Shown here one piece after another: positions 15,037 through 21,851 of a stretch of 28,806 nt of DNA. The notes beneath the pieces were generated by a model that saw nothing but the letters and a program-made list of their open reading frames with translations, had not been told where the DNA came from and did no database searches. Every line of letters starts with the position of its first letter. The first letter of the stretch is position 1. Source of the stretch: JAAKFL01 sp964629645 (GTDB taxonomy: Bacteria > Chlamydiota > Chlamydiia > Chlamydiales > SLFE01); contig CAZVSU010000028.1 of NCBI GenBank assembly GCA_964629645.1, positions 1-28,806 of the forward strand, in the 5' to 3' direction. A program made the translations under genes and the position numbers.

Positions 15037-16176
15037 TTAAGCTGCACTTTCACTCATCTGTTCGTAGTCCATGTTCGCCCACATTTTGCTCAAAAGGCCG
15101 TAAAGCTCTTGAGACGATTCGTAAGCGGGATTGTCACTAAAATGCTTCAATGCCTCCCGCAGAAACTCTTTCCGCTCCGCTTGTGACATGCTGCCAAGTT
15201 CCTGGCGGATCATGGCGATCAGCGAAAGCCTGGGATCGCTTGGATTTTCCCCTTTAATTTTTTGATAGAGCGCTCCCTGATTCAACATATCGACAATTTC
15301 TTCTTCTGTAATCCAGCCTGTTTCTTTTTCATAAAACAGAGTGAGCGCTCCCAGCATGTAGGTCAGATTCATTTTCGCGACCAGTTCGCTTTTTTGTTCG
15401 GCTCCTAAGCTGTTGAACCGCGAATCGTTGTTGATGAGCTGGCGGGCCAGGCCGCTATTGACGAATTGCGACGTGACATAAGCGAGCTGTGTTGCAAGAG
15501 CATTTTCCGGAAGTTTCCCTTCTGTCGATTGAGCCATTCCGGTTAAGTTGAGAAGGATGGGAGTCGTCAGCGCACTCGCTATCAATGCCCCCGTCATCGC
15601 CAAAGCACCTTGCATTTCTACCGGAACCACATTAAAAACTGCCGGGTTGAGATTATGGATTGCCGTCGCCATTGTCGGATCGGGAATCGCACTGACTTGT
15701 CCAAGTGTCAAAGCTGCCATCATGGTAAAGGCTGTCATGTTGGCCGTTGACATTTCCGTTCTTTGCGTTTCATCGACGTAAGAATCGCTGATGCCGCTCA
15801 AAAATTTTCCTATCTGATTGAGTCCTTGCCTTATGGCGAGCTCCCGCTGTTCTTTGTCGAGCCGCTTGTTTTCTTCGATTCCTTTCGACCACACCTGTAA
15901 GATCGTGTTGACGATCCCCACTTCGACTTCATTAATCATAAATAAGAATGCTTCAACGTCACTCCGGCTGACTTGATTTTCTAGATTGACAACGCCGGGC
16001 ATTTCCGAAAATTTAGGCCCTTTTTCAGTGTCTTGACTCGCCTCCCCAATTGAGTCCGCTTGAGTAATTGGGGTTTCTTTCTGCTGAATCTGATCGGTCG
16101 GTTGCGACGCCTCAGCGGGGGCTACGGCTCGAAGCCGGTCAAGAATGTCTCCAATATCGTCTATTCCGCCTGTCAT
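15037..16176 (-). CDS. Unrecognised 379-residue protein, possible secreted or translocator-like
   Basis: ATG 16176 has AGAGG seven bases upstream and gives MTGGIDDIGDILDRLRAV. Residues 20-60 are polar and low in complexity (Q, T, E, S, D). Amphipathic helices occupy 70-140. Two moderately hydrophobic alanine/methionine-rich stretches lie at about 145-165 and 188-214 (MQGALAMTGALIASALTTPILLNLTGMA), and the C-terminal 150 residues are helical and charged. There is no Sec signal peptide. A polar N-terminus plus central hydrophobic helices is seen in type III secretion translocators and effectors, but nothing here is diagnostic. It sits, inverted, between serS and the VIT-like gene, so it looks like a lineage-specific insertion. 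A frame extension to TTG 16209 has no support. Confidence 0.7.
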   Translation of the reverse strand: MTGGIDDIGDILDRLRAVAPAEASQPTDQIQQKETPITQADSIGEASQDTEKGPKFSEMPGVVNLENQVSRSDVEAFLFMINEVEVGIVNTILQVWSKGIEENKRLDKEQRELAIRQGLNQIGKFLSGISDSYVDETQRTEMSTANMTAFTMMAALTLGQVSAIPDPTMATAIHNLNPAVFNVVPVEMQGALAMTGALIASALTTPILLNLTGMAQSTEGKLPENALATQLAYVTSQFVNSGLARQLINNDSRFNSLGAEQKSELVAKMNLTYMLGALTLFYEKETGWITEEEIVDMLNQGALYQKIKGENPSDPRLSLIAMIRQELGSMSQAERKEFLREALKHFSDNPAYESSQELYGLLSKMWANMDYEQMSESAA

Positions 16177-16222
16177 AAATTTACCTCTAATGGATATCGT
16201 TAGTTTCAATTTAATAAAAGGT

Positions 16223-16250
16223 ATTATACCCTTAATATAATTATAACAAA
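16223..16250 (-). promoter_or_regulatory. Putative promoter of the 379-residue protein gene
   Basis: On the minus strand TTTGTT (16250-16245) is followed after 16 nt by a perfect TATAAT (16228-16223) inside a very AT-rich stretch. The -10 lies within the small palindrome GGTATTATACC, which could also be an operator. The start codon is about 47 nt downstream. Confidence 0.5.
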
Positions 16251-16492
16251 TTTTAATTATTAATTCATATAATATTTTGTTTAAATACGACCAAAAGAGT
16301 GCATTTTCGACCTTTATTCTTCCCTAAATCCCCCAATTTCGGTTATTTTATAAGCGTGAACTATTTTCCCTTGATGAGACTCTGCGAATTCTTTTCGCCT
16401 ATTTAAGGCGATTTGTCGATCATCTTGAGCTGAACTTGGTCGTGTCAGATGAAATAAAGCGGGATCGATTCTTTTTGGAGGCTGAAGAGCGC

Positions 16493-17266
16493 ATGAAAAC
16501 AGAAACACCAAAACCACTCCATTTTGAAGGTAAAGAAGCAGTTGAGCACGTCATCGAAGCTCAGGCAAAAGGAATGATCGCCAAAGCAGAAGTTCATGGG
16601 GAAGAAATGCCCGGCCATATCTCTGCATTTGCCGATACCGCAAGAGAAACGGCCGTGGTCCTCTTCCTATTTTGGATCCTGACCTTCTCAGCTCTTCCCT
16701 TTGATCAACGCTCTTTAATTCTCTCTTTATTCGCCTCGGGATGGGCGGTTTGGAAGACGGGGCGAAGCACATGGCTGGGCTGGTCGCGTCTTGAACGCCT
16801 CCACCGTCTCGTTGCCGAAGAAAAATGGGAAATCGACCATCACCGCGACCAAGAGCGGGAAGAGCTGGCCGCTCTTTACGAGGCGAAGGGCTTTAAAGGA
16901 GAGCTGCTAGGTGACGTTATGGATGTCCTCATGGCCGATGATGACCGCCTCCTTCGCGTTATGCTTGAAGAAGAACTTGGTTTATCACTCGAAGCTCAAG
17001 AACATCCGCTTAAGCAGGGGCTCGGAGCCGCTGTTGGAGCGCTCACTGCCGCAATCGCTATGATCCCCCTCTCCATTTTAATGCCAAATTTTGGTATGAT
17101 TTTAGGGACGTTTATCGTTGTGGGAGCAGCAGCCGCCACTTCGGCTCAATACGAAAAAAACAGAAAAATCAATGCCATAGTGTGGAATCTCGCCCTTACG
17201 ATCTTAGCTGCAGGCAGCACCTACTGTCTCTGGGAGTTTTTTAAACAGTTTAACGAAAACTTATGA
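16493..17266 (+). CDS. VIT/CCC1-like small membrane transporter (CT728-like position)
   Basis: Protein of about 257 residues. The N-terminus (HFEGKEAVEHVIEAQAKG...EVHGEEMPG) is followed by two close transmembrane helices. Then comes an acidic helical domain (EEKWEIDHHRDQEREELAALYEAKGFKGELLGDVMDV...LEEELGL), then three hydrophobic segments to the end. Two helices, a Glu/His-rich cytoplasmic metal-binding insert and three more helices is the VIT1/CCC1 iron/manganese transporter layout. Similarity is by pattern, so the substrate is inferred. Its stop overlaps the next ATG (ATGA), so it is coupled to the P-type ATPase. Start choice is uncertain: ATG 16493 has GGAGG eleven bases upstream; GTG 16442 and TTG 16436 are in-frame alternatives. 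Confidence 0.75.
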   Translation: MKTETPKPLHFEGKEAVEHVIEAQAKGMIAKAEVHGEEMPGHISAFADTARETAVVLFLFWILTFSALPFDQRSLILSLFASGWAVWKTGRSTWLGWSRLERLHRLVAEEKWEIDHHRDQEREELAALYEAKGFKGELLGDVMDVLMADDDRLLRVMLEEELGLSLEAQEHPLKQGLGAAVGALTAAIAMIPLSILMPNFGMILGTFIVVGAAAATSAQYEKNRKINAIVWNLALTILAAGSTYCLWEFFKQFNENL

Positions 17267-19251
17267 CAGCAGCCTCAAAACACAATGCGGTCGTCTTCGA
17301 CGATTTTTTTGAGATGGGACTCGAAGATCATTTGAGCCCCTTTCTCACTCCCCAATCTCGAAAATGGGGGGTCAATACGACGTTGAGAGCGTCCCTTATG
17401 GCAGCCGCTCTTCTGGCGTTGGCTTATGCTCTCCGTTTTGTTCCCAAAGCCGAGCCGCTCGCTAATTTCTGCCTGATCGGCGTCTACTTTTTAGCGGGCG
17501 TCCCTGCACTCATAGAGACAATTGAAGATGCGATGCGCCTTGAAATCAACATCGATATTCTGATGACGCTCGCCGCTTTTGCTTCGATATTGATCGGAAG
17601 TCCTGCCGAAGGAGGGATGCTGCTCGTTCTATTTGCTCTTTCCGGATCGATGGAAGATGCTGTCTCTGAAAAAGCAAAAGGGGCCATCAGCTCCTTATAC
17701 AAGGTTTCACCCACGACAGCCGCCGTAGTCGATGAGGAGGGGCGTGTCAAAAATCTTTCGATCAAAGATGTTCTTGTCGGCCAAAAAATTTTAATCAAAG
17801 CGGGCGAGGTTGTCCCTCTTGATGGACATGTTTTGGAAGGACGTTCGTCGGTGAATTTGGTTCATTTAACGGGTGAAAATACTCCTGTCGCGAAAAAAAT
17901 CGGCGATCTCGTCCCCGCCGGCGCCCAGAACCTCGAAGGAACGCTGACGCTTCAGGTATCCCGCCCCGCATCAGAATCGACCGTCGCCAGAATCATCAAA
18001 CTGGTCACAGACGCTCAAGAAGCCAAACCAAAAATCCAACGCTGGTTCGACAAAGTGAGCGACACCTATGCGCTGGCCGTCATTCTTCTCACCTTCGGAT
18101 TTATCTTTGCCCTTCCTCTCCTGTTCGGCCTCCCCTTTCTCGGTGAAGATGGATCCATCTATCGCTCGGTTGCCTTTCTCATAGCAGCCTCGCCTTGCGC
18201 CTTGATTATAGCAACTCCTATTGCCTACTTAAGCGCCATCAGCACCTGCGCGAGAAACGGCATCCTCATGAAAGGGGGCATCACGCTCGATGCTTTGAAA
18301 AGGTGCTCCATCATTGCCTTTGACAAAACAGGGACGCTCACAAACGGAGTCCTCGAATGCGCGGGAGCGGCACCATTAAAAGAGGGCGCGGAAACCTCAA
18401 AAGCCCTCCAAGCTGCTTTCACACTGGAACGCCACGCTGTCCATCCCATCGCACACGCCCTCGCAAAAGAAGCCGACATGCATGCGCTGCCCGCCCTTCC
18501 ATTAAAAGAGTTCAAATCCGTTCCCGGATATGGTCTTGAAGGGGTGATCGAAATCGACGGGCGCTCCGTCCATGCTTTGATCGGCAACAGCGATTACGTC
18601 CTCCCAAAACTTTCGGCGGATCAAGCCGCAAAAGCGATACGGCTTGCCGAAGAGGCAAAGCGGAAAGGGAGGGTCATCGCGCTCCTCGCTGTCGATGGCG
18701 AGGGGACGCTTTTTCAGTTTGAAGATAAGCTGAGGCCCGAGATGAAAGACACGATAGCAGGGCTAAGAAAAGCAGGATCAACCCGATTGCTTATGTTGAC
18801 AGGAGATCATCCTGAGAGCGCCCAAAAAATTGCGGGTGAGCTTGGGATGGACGAGGTCTATTCGGATCTAAAGCCCGAAGACAAGCTCCGCTACGTGAGT
18901 GAACTGTCTCAAAAAGAAGGGCTCATCATGGTCGGCGACGGGGTGAACGATGCGCCTGCACTTGCAAGAGCGACTGTCGGCATCTCCATGGGAAAGGCCG
19001 GCAGCACGACTGCCATCGAAGCGGCCGATGTGGTTCTTCTTCACGATAATTTAGAGAAATTGAGCTGGCTCATGCAAAAAGCAGCCGACACACGAAAAAT
19101 TGTCCGTCAAAATCTCGCACTGGCAGCAGGTGTGATTCTTCTCGCAACGACCCCTGCGCTTTTGGGGCTTGTCCCCCTTTGGCTGGCCGTCGTTCTACAC
19201 GAAGGGGGCACTCTTCTCGTTGGACTTAACGCCCTCCGATTACTGAAATAG
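17263..19251 (+). CDS. zntA: P1B-type heavy-metal-transporting ATPase (SPC/HEGGT class)
   Basis: The 662-residue protein has all P-type motifs: TGE (203-205), SPC in the metal-binding helix (310-312), phosphorylated Asp in DKTGT (354-358), the P1B HP pair (H394-P395), TGDHPES and GDGVND (558-563). The last helix contains HEGGT (646-650). SPC plus HEGGT is the signature of the P1B-4 subgroup (cobalt, zinc or iron export), not the CPC of true ZntA; the symbol follows chlamydial usage. It lacks an N-terminal HMA metal-binding domain. The start ATG overlaps the stop of the VIT-like gene, so the two probably form one metal-homeostasis operon. Confidence 0.92.
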   Translation: MTAASKHNAVVFDDFFEMGLEDHLSPFLTPQSRKWGVNTTLRASLMAAALLALAYALRFVPKAEPLANFCLIGVYFLAGVPALIETIEDAMRLEINIDILMTLAAFASILIGSPAEGGMLLVLFALSGSMEDAVSEKAKGAISSLYKVSPTTAAVVDEEGRVKNLSIKDVLVGQKILIKAGEVVPLDGHVLEGRSSVNLVHLTGENTPVAKKIGDLVPAGAQNLEGTLTLQVSRPASESTVARIIKLVTDAQEAKPKIQRWFDKVSDTYALAVILLTFGFIFALPLLFGLPFLGEDGSIYRSVAFLIAASPCALIIATPIAYLSAISTCARNGILMKGGITLDALKRCSIIAFDKTGTLTNGVLECAGAAPLKEGAETSKALQAAFTLERHAVHPIAHALAKEADMHALPALPLKEFKSVPGYGLEGVIEIDGRSVHALIGNSDYVLPKLSADQAAKAIRLAEEAKRKGRVIALLAVDGEGTLFQFEDKLRPEMKDTIAGLRKAGSTRLLMLTGDHPESAQKIAGELGMDEVYSDLKPEDKLRYVSELSQKEGLIMVGDGVNDAPALARATVGISMGKAGSTTAIEAADVVLLHDNLEKLSWLMQKAADTRKIVRQNLALAAGVILLATTPALLGLVPLWLAVVLHEGGTLLVGLNALRLLK

Positions 19252-19275
19252 TCGATTAAAAAAAAGATCGCAGCC

Positions 19276-19296
19276 CTTTGGTGGCAGCAATTCCCG
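19276..19296 (+). repeat. Left member of a paired direct/inverted repeat
   Basis: The sequence CTTTGGTGGC followed by AGCAATTCCCG. CTTTGGTGGC recurs in direct orientation at 20279-20288. GCAGCAATTCCCG (19284-19296) recurs inverted at 20267-20279. The pair brackets the foldback element, the IS66 fragment and the GxxExxY fragment. Confidence 0.55.
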
Positions 19297-19586
19297 TGAA
19301 ATAATGATTTAATTCAAATCTCCCTCTATTTTCCACCCCTCAATTTTTGAAGACACAAGGGATCGCATGGAAATATAATCCACTTATGTTATCTTGTAAA
19401 CTTGAGCTTCAGGAGGTTAAGGCTACCACGTTTGAACTAAAGTGTTATGAAGTGTCTATTACAGTCGCGTAAGATCCGGCACCCCCGATTATCGCCCTAT
19501 AAAAAGCCTCCCAGGAGATAATAATGTGAAACTCAAAAAAACCTCTTATTTTTCTCCATAAACGTGATTTTTTTGATTCTAATTTC

Positions 19587-19753
19587 TCTAGTACACCTTA
19601 TAAAAAGTTTTTGATCAAATTCGGTATTATAAGCGCCGCGATAAGCCGATCTCAATCTGCTCTATATTGTTAATATTGAGCTGATTAAGATCGGATCATC
19701 CCGGCGGCTTAGAATTCGAATTTGTAGAAAAACTTTTTATAAGCTGTACTAGA
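19587..19753. mobile_element. 167-bp foldback (MITE-like) element
   Basis: The ends TCTAGTACA-C-CTTATAAAAAGTTTTT and, inverted, TCTAGTACA-G-CTTATAAAAAGTTTTT match except for one base, and CAAATTCG follows in both arms. Homology between arms continues inward (CCGATCT/AGATCGG, GCTC/GAGC) to a central loop near 19670. The whole element is one imperfect palindrome with no coding capacity, as expected of a miniature inverted-repeat element or a strong RNA hairpin. It abuts the IS66 transposase fragment and may have inserted into it. No clear target duplication beyond CTAG is visible. Confidence 0.75.
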
Positions 19754-20009
19754 AGCCCAGCTTGCCAAAAACAGTTCAAATAGTGGTAAACCGCCCACAA
19801 GCGATGGTTTCAAGAAGCCGCCTAAGACCACGAGCCAACGAGGCAAGTCAGGGAGAAAGCCGGATGGTCAAAATGGCCATTAAGGGAGAACGCTTGAGCA
19901 AGTCGACAAGCCTGATCACATTGTAACGCACAGTCCGGCAGCATGTGAGGGATGTGGCCACTCTCTTTTAGAAGTGGAAGGGGCATCTGTCGAAAAAAGA
20001 TGGGCTTAA
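19752..20009 (+). pseudogene. IS66-family transposase fragment
   Basis: The frame reads EAQLAKNSSNSGKPPTSDGF, then KKPPKTTSQRGKSGRKPDGQ, then NGH-stop-GRTLEQVDKPDHIVTHSPAAC, then EGCGHSLLEVEG. This is the N-terminal part of an IS66 transposase: the NSS-NSGKPPSSDG linker, the GR-PGGQ-GH motif and the CxxC zinc finger. A TAA interrupts it after NGH, and the frame ends at TAA 20007-20009. The catalytic DDE region is absent, and so are the usual IS66 accessory ORFs, so this is a dead remnant. Its 5' side is cut by the foldback element. Confidence 0.85.
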
Positions 20010-20016
20010 TTGACGC

Positions 20017-20130
20017 TTACTCTTCATAGATGCTTTCTAAAAGGCCGGGACCACCCAGAACTCGGTGAACTTCAATAGCGGCATCTATGATGGAAGATGT
20101 AAGCTGATTTTTGATCATACTTTTATCCAT
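20017..20130 (-). pseudogene. Truncated GxxExxY-family gene
   Basis: A 37-codon frame from ATG 20130 (GGAGG ten bases upstream) reads MDKSMIKNQLTSSIIDAAIE, then VHRVLGGPGLLESIYEE, then TAA. This is the start of the GxxExxY family (PDDEXK-like, normally about 120 residues), including its name-giving motif G-LL-E-SI-Y. The rest of the protein is missing where the sequence meets the IS66 fragment, so the gene looks truncated by that insertion or by deletion. Confidence 0.75.
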
Positions 20131-20266
20131 TAACCCCGCACCTCCGTGTCTCCTTTTCTCCGCGTTTTCTTTTCTTTGGCATACGACCATTTTGTAAAAT
20201 CCTAGTTAAAGTTTACGAAAAGACCTGAACAGTAAAATTTTTATCACCAACCATTTAAAATTTTAG

Positions 20267-20288
20267 CGGGAATTGCTGCTTTGGTGGC
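20267..20288 (+). repeat. Right member of the paired direct/inverted repeat
   Basis: CGGGAATTGCTGC (20267-20279) is the exact reverse complement of 19284-19296, and the overlapping CTTTGGTGGC (20279-20288) is a direct copy of 19276-19285. The two blocks therefore have different relative orientations at the two ends of a roughly 1-kb segment. Confidence 0.55.
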
Positions 20289-20347
20289 GGTTTTTGGGGA
20301 GCGAATTTATATGATTATTCTTTTTCATGAAAAGCCGGAGTGTGTGA

Positions 20348-20654
20348 ACCAAACAGCCAGCACGATCAATCCGGACCCCCCTCGTTCAACTTTTTTTTAC
20401 TGTCGGCGTAAGACTCAACACCTCAGAAAATGAAATTGTGAGAATACCTCTCTTCAACATCGACAAAGAGGATCAGGGTTTGAATCTGCGCATTTTAAAA
20501 ATTCAAGAATCGACACCAAGCGTTGCCCAAAAAGAGTGGCCTCGACCACTCATCGCAGCAATTTGTTCTCGACTTGACTGGCGGCACCCGTGAGTTTGTC
20601 ACGGTCAACCTCTATCGCCATGCCGATGATGAGTTTAGGATCACCCCCATTTAG
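20348..20654 (+). pseudogene. Decayed ORF of unknown family, frame-broken
   Basis: A frame open from 20348 without a start codon reads TPLVQLFFTVGVRLNTSENE, IVRIPLFNIDKEDQGLNLRI, and LKIQESTPSVAQKEW. Near 20545 plausible coding shifts to another phase, GLDHSSQQFVLDLTGGTREF then VTVNLYRHADDEFRITPI, ending at TAG 20652-20654. Both segments have ordinary protein composition, so a single frameshift in a decaying gene with a missing 5' end is the simplest reading. I recognise no family. Confidence 0.45.
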
Positions 20655-20748
20655 ACGCCCAGGAAAAGAGCGCAAGGAGCGACCTTCTTTGCTGAACAAA
20701 ATATCGGCGAGATCCGAAACATCCGGTACGCATGCTGCAAGACAAGAG

Positions 20749-21705
20749 TTAAAATTTTATCTTGGAGAAATAAATGGCGGCTTTGCAGTCCTCGTGGGAC
20801 GAGTAGTAACTCATCCATAAACAGCTGTGACGAAAAACCATCCCCGGATAGCCGGTGTCCTCTCCACCACTTGGAAGATCTAAAACAGGGGTCAATGACA
20901 AAAGGGTCATTTTCATAAGAGCAGTCCTTTCAACCAGTTTGTCTTTTTTATCGAATTGATCAATACGGCCTGCCGCCCACATCTCACCGGTCGGTAAGAT
21001 CAAAAAGTTCGGCCCCCCAAAACTTGTTTTCGTATTGACATACCGCCACTGTTGATAGGGACGCTTGCTGCGTCCTATCAGACTGGACCCAAATGGATAA
21101 CGTCCCCGTCTGACAAGGGCAATCATCTCGCCGTCGTCTCTGAATCGCAACGTGGTTTCACTCGGACATCCCTCAATATCCAGCTCTTTAATCTTTTCGT
21201 ACTGAACCCCGTCTTGACTGACAAACAAAGTGACGGGCCACCGCTCTTTTTCCACGCGATAGGAAACGCCGTACGCTTTTCCCTCATGCCAAGTCACTCG
21301 CCACAGCCATTCATTTTTATCGAGTACTGTTTGCAGTGAGGTCCACGTTTTTCCATCGTCTGAAAAGCTGACTTGAGACATCCGTTTGATTGTGCTCCCT
21401 TCCTCGACAACAGCTCCGATAAGCAGCATGAGCTTCCCTTCCGGGGTGATCGACAGTTTGGGATCGCGAAGGTCTGCCCCTTCGCACTTCATTAATGAGG
21501 CTGTTTCCCAAACATCGCCGTCATGACTTGTCAGCAGTCTGATCGCTCCTTCGTCTCCTTGATGACGCCCCCCTTCGCGAAAGACGCAATAAAAAGAGGA
21601 GCGGTAAACGATCAGATCGGTAAACGCAGAGTGGTGCCCTTTGTCCCAAATTTTTTTTGTCGAAAGAAAGGTGGGATATTCGTTCACGATATAAGCTCCG
21701 ATCAT
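20749..21705 (-). CDS. Sialidase-like (BNR/Asp-box) beta-propeller protein
   Basis: Protein of about 318 residues. It opens with a conserved region typical of bacterial sialidase-family proteins (KKIWDKGHHSAFTDLIVYRS, then FYCVFREGGRH with the arginine of the active-site cluster). It has a canonical Asp box (SFSDDGKTW) and related repeats (TSHDGDVWE, VSQDGVQYE), then LRDPKLSITPEGKLML. This fits a six-bladed propeller of the exo-alpha-sialidase/glycosidase superfamily. No signal peptide or membrane anchor is visible, which is odd for a secreted hydrolase. The start is unclear: ATG 21705 is used here, the frame is open to TTG 21801, and none has a good ribosome-binding site, so the 5' end may be damaged. 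Activity on sialic acid is not shown. Confidence 0.72.
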   Translation of the reverse strand: MIGAYIVNEYPTFLSTKKIWDKGHHSAFTDLIVYRSSFYCVFREGGRHQGDEGAIRLLTSHDGDVWETASLMKCEGADLRDPKLSITPEGKLMLLIGAVVEEGSTIKRMSQVSFSDDGKTWTSLQTVLDKNEWLWRVTWHEGKAYGVSYRVEKERWPVTLFVSQDGVQYEKIKELDIEGCPSETTLRFRDDGEMIALVRRGRYPFGSSLIGRSKRPYQQWRYVNTKTSFGGPNFLILPTGEMWAAGRIDQFDKKDKLVERTALMKMTLLSLTPVLDLPSGGEDTGYPGMVFRHSCLWMSYYSSHEDCKAAIYFSKIKF

Positions 21706-21851
21706 CAAGTGTGCCAAAACGCATCTTATCGACTGACCGCGATTTGACGAAATTGAAATTTTAGAAAGACTTTGCCATATTGCGGTTGAGCCTCTTTTCA
21801 ACTAAAGGCTTCAAGGGCCACAGGCATTCATGATTAAAACAGAGTAACGCA

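Larger units (their letters stand above)
19252..20748. other. Gene-poor scrapyard of mobile and decayed DNA
   Basis: About 1.5 kb with no intact gene. It contains, in order, one of a pair of odd repeats (19276-19296), a foldback element (19587-19753), an IS66 transposase fragment (19752-20009), a truncated GxxExxY gene (minus, 20017-20130), the second odd repeat (20267-20288), and a frame-broken unrecognised ORF (20348-20654). The stretches 19297-19586 and 20131-20266 show nothing I can identify. Confidence 0.75.

Noticed and set aside
20590..20820. 76-codon plus-strand frame in the scrapyard
   Set aside because: It overlaps the better coding-like phase of the decayed ORF and the 3' end of the sialidase-like gene, and has no ribosome-binding site.
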